From Lentimicrobiaceae bacterium (lineage in GTDB: Bacteria > Bacteroidota > Bacteroidia > Bacteroidales > SKPS01): a stretch of DNA of 11,846 nucleotides. Below are positions 1 through 5,656 of the stretch, piece by piece; position 1 is the first letter of the stretch; each line of letters starts with the position of its first letter. The translations under genes were made by a program, and so were the position numbers. The stretch covers positions 1-11,846 of the forward strand of contig SKPS01000260.1 of assembly GCA_007119395.1 (NCBI GenBank), in the 5' to 3' direction. The notes beneath the pieces were generated by a model. It searched no databases. It saw nothing but the letters and a program-made list of their open reading frames with translations, and had not been told where the DNA came from.

Positions 1-1
1 C

Positions 2-139
2 CTGGTGTGGCTGCTGGTGATTTCCATGGCTGTCTATTTCAGCCTGAAACAGTACAGCTCCAGGGCAGAGATGCTGCTTGAGCAGGTGATCTACTGGCTG
101 GAGCTGCAGGAAGAGGATTCCGAAGACATTACCAACTGA
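2..139 (+). CDS. C-terminal end of an unidentified membrane protein (5' end outside window)
   Basis: An open plus-strand frame from base 2 codes for 45 residues and stops at TGA 137-139. It starts with a hydrophobic stretch (LVWLLVISMAVYF) that looks like a last membrane helix, followed by a polar, acidic tail ending EEDSEDITN, so the tail probably lies in the cytoplasm. The gene begins left of the window and the family cannot be recognised from this piece. It converges on the di-heme lipoprotein gene, and the two stop regions overlap by 11 bp (129-139). The frame is short, but its composition is typical of a real protein end and no stop interrupts it. It could also be a chance frame. Confidence 0.55.
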   Translation: MVWLLVISMAVYFSLKQYSSRAEMLLEQVIYWLELQEEDSEDITN

Positions 140-1364
140 TAAAGAAGGGGTTGTCTGGTCTTGGGTTGCTATATTTCGGGTTGGTCAACAATTCGTTGTC
201 GGTGAGTGAGAGCAGAAAAGCCTTGAGTTGTTGCAACTGTATCGGGTTGAGACTCATTCCATTGTAATATGGCGGAAACAGTTTGTGCATCAACGGGTGG
301 GCATACTCTGAATATTTCAATCCACTGTTGTAGAACTGGATCACATCGTCAAGCGTTGCAAACCGGCCATCGTGCATATAGGGACCCTGATGTTCAATGT
401 TAATAAGCGATGTTGCCTTAAACGCACCACGATCCCTTTCATTACCGGTAACGGCATAACGATCGCGTGGGTTGGCACACACCCCGGTAAAGCAGGTGTC
501 TTTGGCATTGTTGTAGAAGAGGTGTGTGGTCATCAGTGGTGAGCCGTCACCTCCATGGCAATGGAAACAGTCTGCTCCCTCTTCGGTCATAAAGAGCATC
601 CAGCCCATACGCTCCATATCGGTGAAATTGGCTTCACCCCTCCACGCTTTGTGCGCTGTAGAGTTGGATGAGACAATGGTGCGAATAAACTGAGCCACCG
701 CCTTAGACATCCGTTCATAGGTGATCTCCGGTGTGCCAAAGGCTCTCTCAAACAATTTGGGGTAGTCAGGGTCAGTGATGGTTTGAAACAGTGCCACCGT
801 ACGGTCAGGGTGACCATGCATCTCATGGGGTGCAGCAATGCCCATCCATACCAAAGACTCAATGTTCTTCATGTGGTACTCTGGCAACGCCGGAATGTTA
901 TACGCCACCGAACCCAGGTTGGTGTTGCCCTTGTGGATCATACCGTTCCATAAATACCCCTCATGGTTCCACACCAGGTTGAACAAAGGGAGTGTGGCAT
1001 GCGGTGTTTTGATACCTGTAAGCCCCCATGGCCTGCCGTCAGGATCGGTGTAGTAAGGGTGATCAGCACCCAGGTCAAATGCACGCTCCTGTCTGTGACA
1101 ACTGGCACACGACATCAGTGAGTCAGGATGCGTACGACCCGACATCCTGCCGTCATAAAACAGATATCGACCCAACTCAACCCCTTCAACCGTCAATGGG
1201 TTGTCATCAGGAATGTTCAACCTCGTGGGAAAACCAATAGGGATTTCAAAATCATACGGGGTGGCCTGCCATACCGGATCAGGATCACCGTTATCATCCT
1301 TGCAACCTACCGTAAAAAATAGGGCGGGTAACAATAACCAAATAAACCAATGCTTCTTTTTCAT
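129..1364 (-). CDS. Di-heme cytochrome c peroxidase / MauG-MbnH-like surface lipoprotein (paralogue 1)
   Basis: This 411-residue protein belongs to the di-heme CCP/MauG family. It has two c-type heme sites, CASCH (86-90) and CFHCH (266-270), and the family motif PYMHDGRF (328-335). A signal peptide ends at Cys21, the lipidation site. The next residues, KDDNGD, resemble the Bacteroidota surface-lipoprotein export signal, so the enzyme is probably displayed outside the outer membrane. A further cysteine pair (Cys291, Cys296) may form a disulfide. The gene lies 44 bp downstream of the MbnP-like gene and is probably co-transcribed with it. That order matches mbnP-mbnH, where MbnH oxidises a Trp of MbnP. 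The likely role is therefore oxidation of the partner protein, although a plain H2O2 peroxidase cannot be excluded. The start is supported by AGGAGG nine bases upstream. A close paralogue lies at 5657-6886. Confidence 0.93.
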   Translation of the reverse strand: MKKKHWFIWLLLPALFFTVGCKDDNGDPDPVWQATPYDFEIPIGFPTRLNIPDDNPLTVEGVELGRYLFYDGRMSGRTHPDSLMSCASCHRQERAFDLGADHPYYTDPDGRPWGLTGIKTPHATLPLFNLVWNHEGYLWNGMIHKGNTNLGSVAYNIPALPEYHMKNIESLVWMGIAAPHEMHGHPDRTVALFQTITDPDYPKLFERAFGTPEITYERMSKAVAQFIRTIVSSNSTAHKAWRGEANFTDMERMGWMLFMTEEGADCFHCHGGDGSPLMTTHLFYNNAKDTCFTGVCANPRDRYAVTGNERDRGAFKATSLINIEHQGPYMHDGRFATLDDVIQFYNSGLKYSEYAHPLMHKLFPPYYNGMSLNPIQLQQLKAFLLSLTDNELLTNPKYSNPRPDNPFFISW

Positions 1365-1373
1365 GTTGTATAT

Positions 1374-1379
1374 CCTCCT
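1374..1379 (-). promoter_or_regulatory. Strong Shine-Dalgarno site of the first di-heme gene
   Basis: A perfect AGGAGG on the minus strand lies nine bases before the ATG at 1364. It fixes that start. It also suggests efficient independent translation within the MbnP/di-heme transcript, because the 44-bp gap holds no obvious terminator. Such full consensus sites are uncommon in Bacteroidota. Confidence 0.7.
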
Positions 1380-1408
1380 GTTAGTCTTCTTATATATTTA
1401 TCTGTGTA

Positions 1409-2239
1409 TTACTTGATCTCACCAACAATAAATACATGCTCACCGTTCTCTTTCATGGCCTGCATCGCAGCCTGGTTCTGCATGGTGAAGTTGCCCCAAT
1501 AATGGTGATCCCAGATATTGGGGTTCTTGAACCACTCCTCCACCTGCATGATTACGTCAATCTCCACGGTTTGATCCTTTGCAATGGTAAACCCACTGTT
1601 GGGTAACTCTACTTCAAAATAGTTCTGTGCAAAGCCTACGATGGAATCAGGGTGAGTGGTGGTGGGTGGGTCGTAGATCTGACCTATCCCCATGTGGTAG
1701 TTGAACGGACGCAGATAAACCGTTCCGCCAATCTCTTCCTCAAACTTTCCATTGAGTTTCAGATAGTGGTATCCGCCACCCAAAAATTCAGGCCACACCA
1801 TGTTCACTTCAGGTGGGTTCACAAACATAAACGACTTGTTCTTCTGTTCGCTGATACCAAAAGTGAACGTGATACTGGTGTAGCTCCCCTCAGGAATGGC
1901 ATCAAATACTTGCCAACGCTTGGTGGCCGGAATGTCTGTGTCGATGTAATAGATATCATTCTCCTTATCAAGCACAACCTTGCCGCCGTCTGTACGGTGC
2001 AAGGTGACGTCTGATATAAAATACTGAATCTCATTCACCTCATACACATTCCCTGCTTCGTTCACGTAACCGGCTGAATCAAAAGTAACCGCTGCCCCAT
2101 CAACGGTGTGGTGAAAGTTAAAAACCAGTTTCCCTGCTGGTGCCTCTGGATCTCCATTGTCATCCTTACACCCCGCAAAAACCAATAATACTGCCACCAG
2201 TGGCAGCAAGACCTGAAATAATAGTCTCTTTTTCATCAT
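1409..2239 (-). CDS. MbnP-like copper-binding surface lipoprotein
   Basis: This 276-residue lipoprotein resembles the MbnP family, the partner of MbnH-type di-heme enzymes in the so-called metallo-mystery pair. A signal peptide runs to Cys24, followed by KDDNGD, the same acidic surface-export-like start as in the neighbouring di-heme protein. The mature part begins with a beta-rich segment KLVFNFHHTVDG (37-48) and includes MVWPEFLGGGYHYLKLNG (147-164), which is typical of the family. Trp149 in this segment is the best candidate for conversion to kynurenine. Possible copper ligands are His43, His44, His158, His182 and the WDHHYW cluster (243-248). In methanotrophs MbnP binds copper after MbnH acts on it; the same role here is inferred. 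The gene is first in a two-gene unit with the di-heme gene downstream. ATG at 2239 or 2236 could be the start. Confidence 0.85.
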   Translation of the reverse strand: MMKKRLLFQVLLPLVAVLLVFAGCKDDNGDPEAPAGKLVFNFHHTVDGAAVTFDSAGYVNEAGNVYEVNEIQYFISDVTLHRTDGGKVVLDKENDIYYIDTDIPATKRWQVFDAIPEGSYTSITFTFGISEQKNKSFMFVNPPEVNMVWPEFLGGGYHYLKLNGKFEEEIGGTVYLRPFNYHMGIGQIYDPPTTTHPDSIVGFAQNYFEVELPNSGFTIAKDQTVEIDVIMQVEEWFKNPNIWDHHYWGNFTMQNQAAMQAMKENGEHVFIVGEIK

Positions 2240-2330
2240 TTTAACAATTTTAATTGTGTTGCTGTGCTAATATCCCTTCTATCACTCAATACTAAACGTT
2301 GTCTGTTGTTACAATGTGTATGTTGTCTCT

Positions 2331-2396
2331 GCAAATTTAACAAAAAGTTAATACATACATATATTCTCTTTGATTGCAAATTCGATCGAAAGTTAA
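2331..2396. repeat. Paired 21-bp direct repeat upstream of the MbnP-like gene
   Basis: Two 21-bp copies, 2331-2351 and 2376-2396, share the form GCAAATT, eight bases, AGTTAA, and match at 16 of 21 positions. Their starts are 45 bp apart. The proximal copy overlaps the candidate -7 element. The distal copy contains the perfect 10-bp palindrome TTCGATCGAA (2381-2390). This layout would suit a regulator binding two sites at the promoter. The surroundings are AT-rich, so part of the match may be chance. Confidence 0.45.
2332..2339 (-). promoter_or_regulatory. Candidate -7 element for the MbnP-like/di-heme unit
   Basis: TAAATTTG on the minus strand matches the Bacteroidota -7 consensus TAnnTTTG. 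It would give a leader of about 85 bases before the ATG at 2239. No TTTG element at the expected -33 spacing is seen, so the call rests on the -7 match and its place in a non-coding gap. Confidence 0.35.
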
Positions 2397-2494
2397 AACT
2401 GTGGATGAAATATTTTATTAAATATTGTTTATTTGCTGATATTGTTTGTTTTAGATTTGTTAATGAATGTAAATGCCAGTTCCATACTTTTTCT

Positions 2495-2628
2495 ATCCCG
2501 GGTGCATCTTAGCGAACTTGAAACCCCGAAATATGAAATATCACAAAGCCACGTGCCGTTGCTTGCCGTGGCTCTGTGATGTGGCGGTCATTCCATATTG
2601 TATATGACCGTTTTAGGTGACCCGGGAT
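2495..2628. repeat. 134-bp structured element with terminal inverted repeats and two internal hairpins
   Basis: The ends form a perfect 9-bp inverted repeat, ATCCCGGGT (2495-2503) with ACCCGGGAT (2620-2628). The pairing extends inward to about 16 positions with one bulge, one G-T pair and one mismatch. Inside are two hairpins. The first pairs ATCACAAAGCCACG (2540-2553) with CGTGGCTCTGTGAT (2567-2580), 13 of 14 positions. The second pairs CGGTCAT (2585-2591) with ATGACCG (2604-2610). The whole could fold as a three-way junction. It begins four bases after the stop of the small lipoprotein gene, so it may end or stabilise that transcript, but no long T-run follows on the minus strand. It may instead be a miniature mobile element or another dispersed repeat. 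No target duplication is evident. The rest of the 2240-2631 gap is AT-rich and holds only the promoter-like sites listed separately. Confidence 0.6.
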
Positions 2629-2631
2629 GGG

Positions 2632-3012
2632 TTAGAATGGTACTGTTCCGGCCCGTTTCACCCTGAAGAGTGTATCGCCAATGTTGTGGTCGTAACCAAA
2701 CGACTCTTTGAACACTTTTCCGTTGATCAGAATTCTGAACTTAAACTTGGTAGGCACCAATTCTATATCTGTAAACTCAGCAAACATGTACAGAATATCA
2801 CCCTGTTGTGCTGTGAAGTTGTAATGCCACACCTGGTCGTCGTTTACCGGGGCGATGTTTTCAGTGGTTGCCTCACCTGTTTCGTTCACATAGGTTACCC
2901 TGTAGGGGTTGGCCAATCCGGTGATCAGGTAGGTGATGCTGCGCTCTTCGAAATCTTTCTGACATGCTGACAGTGCGATCAGCAGGATCATTAATATGCT
3001 CACTTTTTTCAT
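2632..3012 (-). CDS. Small surface lipoprotein, family not recognised (weakly MmpS/Ig-like)
   Basis: This 126-residue protein has a clear lipoprotein signal: a hydrophobic stretch, then LSAC with the lipid cysteine at 17. The following QKDFEE closely fits the surface-lipoprotein export signal of Bacteroidota (C-Q-K-acidic-acidic). The rest is predicted to be almost all beta strand, with segments such as YLITG, YRVTYVNETG, DILYMFAEF and FKFRILINGKV. The pattern recalls small beta-sandwich MmpS-like accessory proteins, but the likeness is weak and no function is assigned. The mature part has no cysteine and few histidines or methionines, so it is not an obvious metal binder. It starts 14 bp after the TonB-dependent receptor stop, so the two are almost surely co-transcribed. 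The likely role, inferred from position, is a surface partner or lid of the receptor. Confidence 0.85.
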   Translation of the reverse strand: MKKVSILMILLIALSACQKDFEERSITYLITGLANPYRVTYVNETGEATTENIAPVNDDQVWHYNFTAQQGDILYMFAEFTDIELVPTKFKFRILINGKVFKESFGYDHNIGDTLFRVKRAGTVPF

Positions 3013-3026
3013 GATATGCTATGTGT

Positions 3027-5426
3027 TTAAATGTTTATAACCATATTGATGTAGAATACTCTTCCCGGCTCATAGAAGTTAAGCGTACTTCCGATGATTC
3101 TGCGGTTAAGGTGCTCATAATACGCTGTATTGAGCAGGTTGTTCACCCCTGATGAAACGGAGATATTGCCGCTGTGCCTGTAGGTTACACCGAGCCCCAG
3201 GATGGTAAACCCTTCTGTTTCAGCTTCCATATATGATTCAGACACATGGTTTTGAGCTGCCACGATCCGGGCTGAGAAGTGCGGTATGATTCTGTTGTTC
3301 CAAAACCTGTACCTTACCACTGCTGTTGCTTCAAAAGGAGGAATTTCAGGTGCGGGGTCGTTGTTGATCACCTCTTCACCAATCACTGCCTGCAGCGGTG
3401 GTTGCGCCGGGTCAAGAATTGGTTTCACGGCTTGACTGATCACCCCTCTGGTGTAAGATGCAACCAATGCAATATTCAATAAGTATTTTTCAGGGCTGTT
3501 GAAAGCGAATTCGAAGCCTGTAAACTGAGCCGTTTCAAAGTTTTCAAAGCGCTTCACGCCAAACACGTTTTGCATCAAAGGTCTCTGTTCTGAGATGGGC
3601 AATCTCTCCCCCATAATATAATCTTCCACATAGGAGTAGAACAGTGTAAAATCGAAGCCACCGTAGTTAGGGTGTGTGTAGCGGAAATTGAGGTCCACCT
3701 CGTTGTTCACCTCGGGTTTCAGTTGTGGGTTGCCCATGTATTCGAAGCGGTCGAAGCCTACCGGCAAGCTGATAATGAATCTCTCCAGCATGTCGGGGAA
3801 TCGGGTTCCTCTACCGGCGGCAATGCTGGTTGAGAAGCGCTCATTAAAATGGTATGTTGCACCCACACTGGCACTCAAGGCGGTATGGCTGCTCTCAGTA
3901 TCGGGGTTGTTGATCAGCTCAACGGGGTTCATCAGCGTACCACCCCTGAGCTTGATGGTGTCTGATGTGGCATGGTTGATGTCAAAACGGACCGCTGCGA
4001 TCAGATCCAACTGATTGATCCTGCGCTTGAATTCAGCAAAAAGACCTGTATTTACGATGTTGGCATCGCTCCAGAGGCTCTCACGAAGTTGCGGCACCTG
4101 CCCCTGCATCGGGTTTTGCAATATCATGGTTCGGGTGCGTGTGCCATCCTTGAAGGTATTACGGTAATCAGCACCCAGGTAGAGGTGCCCGTCGAAGATG
4201 TTCAGCCCCGATTCGAACCTGGCACCATACACATCTCCTATCACGTGCGCAATAGCAACCGCTGTATCCCCAAAGGGGCGCTGCCGGTTGTCCATGGTAT
4301 GATCCACCTGACTGTAATAAACCTTCAGGTCAATTGAATTGACCACATCGCTGAGCTGACCGATCTTGTAATCCACATACATCACCCTGCTGTCATCCAT
4401 GCGGTCGTCCATGGGCAATGCCGGAAACATAATGCCACGACTGAGGCTGTTGCTGAAAGAGAACAGCACCTCATGGTTGGCCAACGGGCGAAACCCAAGC
4501 GATGCTTTATAGCCAAACTTATGCGAACTTGTACTAAAAAGGATGTCGTTACCAGCCCTGTAATCACCGTATTGCTGTTGATAACCTGACAGCAGGAAGT
4601 ACACCCTTTTGTTTCCACCGGCTACACTCAGATACTCTCTGTGCCCGTTCCAGTTGCTCTCATAGCCTCTGATCGCCTTCACCTCTACACCAGGGGTTTC
4701 AAACGCCATCGGACGTACTGGAACCAGGTTCACCAGACCGCCAAATACGGCACCGTAGCGCAACGCAAAAGGACCCTTCAGCACCTGCATCTCAGCCATG
4801 TCATCCAATGCAATGTGCGATGAGGCCGGATCCATTCGGTTCGGACATCCCCCCTCAATATGAATGGCCCCATCCAACAAAGTGGTGATCTGTGAATACT
4901 TAAATCCGCGAATCACCGGGTCAATGTTTACAGCTCCCTTCTTGATACCTCCCACATTCGGCAACAACCGCAACTGGTCACCAATGTCACGCACCGCCAT
5001 CAACTCTATGTCCTCCTTCAACAACGTGTGCTGCATATAAGGCATCTCCCTGATGAAACGGTCCTTCACAATTACCATCCGTAACATGTTGGGCGCAGGC
5101 GTAAGGTAAATGTCCACCTGACGACGTTCACCCTCATTCAAATTCACCGTGGCTTCACCCAATTCATACCCAAGGAAACTCACCGTTAGATAATGACGGC
5201 CAGTCGCTAAACCCGGTATATCATATTCACCCCTGTCGTTTGTGGTGGCTCCCAGATCAGTTGGCCGCACCAAAACTTCAGCACCCGTCAATACCTCCCC
5301 GGTGCGACTGTCGAACACGCTACCATAAATACCGGCATTGTTCTGACCATATATCAAACCGGAAGAAAACACAAAAAACATGGCCGCCAGCAAACGCAAG
5401 GCAACACGTAGCAAATAACGTTTCAT
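3027..5426 (-). CDS. TonB-dependent outer-membrane receptor with OprC/NosA-type copper motifs
   Basis: This 799-residue outer-membrane receptor has a signal peptide (about 1-28), a carboxypeptidase-regulatory-like beta-sandwich domain (about 31-110), a plug (about 130-240) with the typical VIRGF and LKGPFALRYG segments, and a 22-strand-type barrel to the C-terminus. In the plug, GGCPNRMDP (192-200) carries the CxxxM motif (Cys194, Met198). In the barrel, DHTMDN (375-380) carries HxM (His376, Met378). These are the motifs by which OprC of Pseudomonas binds copper, so copper or a copper chelate is the likely substrate. A Met-rich stretch lies at 333-349. Energy would come from TonB-ExbB-ExbD, which is not in the window. 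The start is ATG 5426, four bases after AGGAGG; a GTG one codon earlier sits too close to that site. The small lipoprotein gene follows 14 bp later. Confidence 0.92.
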   Translation of the reverse strand: MKRYLLRVALRLLAAMFFVFSSGLIYGQNNAGIYGSVFDSRTGEVLTGAEVLVRPTDLGATTNDRGEYDIPGLATGRHYLTVSFLGYELGEATVNLNEGERRQVDIYLTPAPNMLRMVIVKDRFIREMPYMQHTLLKEDIELMAVRDIGDQLRLLPNVGGIKKGAVNIDPVIRGFKYSQITTLLDGAIHIEGGCPNRMDPASSHIALDDMAEMQVLKGPFALRYGAVFGGLVNLVPVRPMAFETPGVEVKAIRGYESNWNGHREYLSVAGGNKRVYFLLSGYQQQYGDYRAGNDILFSTSSHKFGYKASLGFRPLANHEVLFSFSNSLSRGIMFPALPMDDRMDDSRVMYVDYKIGQLSDVVNSIDLKVYYSQVDHTMDNRQRPFGDTAVAIAHVIGDVYGARFESGLNIFDGHLYLGADYRNTFKDGTRTRTMILQNPMQGQVPQLRESLWSDANIVNTGLFAEFKRRINQLDLIAAVRFDINHATSDTIKLRGGTLMNPVELINNPDTESSHTALSASVGATYHFNERFSTSIAAGRGTRFPDMLERFIISLPVGFDRFEYMGNPQLKPEVNNEVDLNFRYTHPNYGGFDFTLFYSYVEDYIMGERLPISEQRPLMQNVFGVKRFENFETAQFTGFEFAFNSPEKYLLNIALVASYTRGVISQAVKPILDPAQPPLQAVIGEEVINNDPAPEIPPFEATAVVRYRFWNNRIIPHFSARIVAAQNHVSESYMEAETEGFTILGLGVTYRHSGNISVSSGVNNLLNTAYYEHLNRRIIGSTLNFYEPGRVFYINMVINI

Positions 5427-5430
5427 CACT

Positions 5431-5436
5431 CCTCCT
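5431..5436 (-). promoter_or_regulatory. Shine-Dalgarno site that sets the receptor start
   Basis: AGGAGG on the minus strand is separated by four bases (AGTG) from ATG 5424-5426. The in-frame GTG at 5427-5429 is only one base away and therefore unlikely to be used. The purine-rich run AAAAAAGGAGGA is stronger than most Bacteroidota leaders and suggests good expression of the receptor. No convincing TAnnTTTG promoter was found between here and 5540. Confidence 0.65.
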
Positions 5437-5543
5437 TTTTTGGTTGTTGAAATCTATTCTTTGTCATCACATAATTAGATGCATTCGTTAATGGAATGTT
5501 AAAAGGACAAATCTACGTGTTTTACTGAAAAAAAGATGGAGCT

Positions 5544-5649
5544 GATGTGGGGATGTGAGGATGTGAGGATGTGGGGATGTGGGGATCCCGAAAAACTAAG
5601 AAATCGAAGATTTCTGGTTTTTCGGAATGTGAGGATGTGAGGATGTGGG
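5544..5649. repeat. GATGTGRG octamer tandem array interrupted by a hairpin
   Basis: Five head-to-tail 8-bp units, each GATGTGGG or GATGTGAG, run from 5544 to 5583. After a 38-bp hairpin the array resumes with a partial unit and two full ones (about 5627-5649), ending in a run of eight Gs (5647-5654) just beyond the stop codon of the second di-heme gene. The plus strand has many closely spaced G-runs and might form a four-stranded structure. The array fills most of the gap between the di-heme gene and the receptor gene and does not code for protein on either strand. Confidence 0.85.
5588..5625 (-). terminator. Hairpin within the octamer array, possible terminator of the upstream di-heme gene
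   Basis: CCGAAAAAC (5588-5596) pairs with GTTTTTCGG (5617-5625), and AGAAATC (5599-5605) pairs with GATTTCT (5609-5615). They are separated by a small internal loop and capped by a 3-base loop, giving 16 base pairs. It lies 32 bases past the stop of the second di-heme gene. The descending arm holds T5 on both strands, but no separate T-run follows the stem, so termination is possible rather than certain. It may simply be part of a dispersed repeat. Confidence 0.45.
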
Positions 5650-5656
5650 GGGGGCG

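Noticed and set aside
2264..2512. 82-residue plus-strand open frame in the gap upstream of the MbnP-like gene
   Set aside because: It lies in AT-rich non-coding DNA, has a composition rich in Leu, Cys, Lys and Phe unlike a real protein, runs into the structured element, and covers promoter-like sites read on the other strand.
3027..5426. SusC-type glycan-uptake receptor
   Set aside because: The N-terminal domain is shared with SusC proteins, but the protein is about 200 residues shorter than usual for SusC, no SusD-like gene follows, and the plug carries the CxxxM copper motif.
5427..5429. GTG as start codon of the receptor gene
   Set aside because: It is only one base from the AGGAGG site, while the next codon, ATG, has normal spacing and begins a typical signal peptide.
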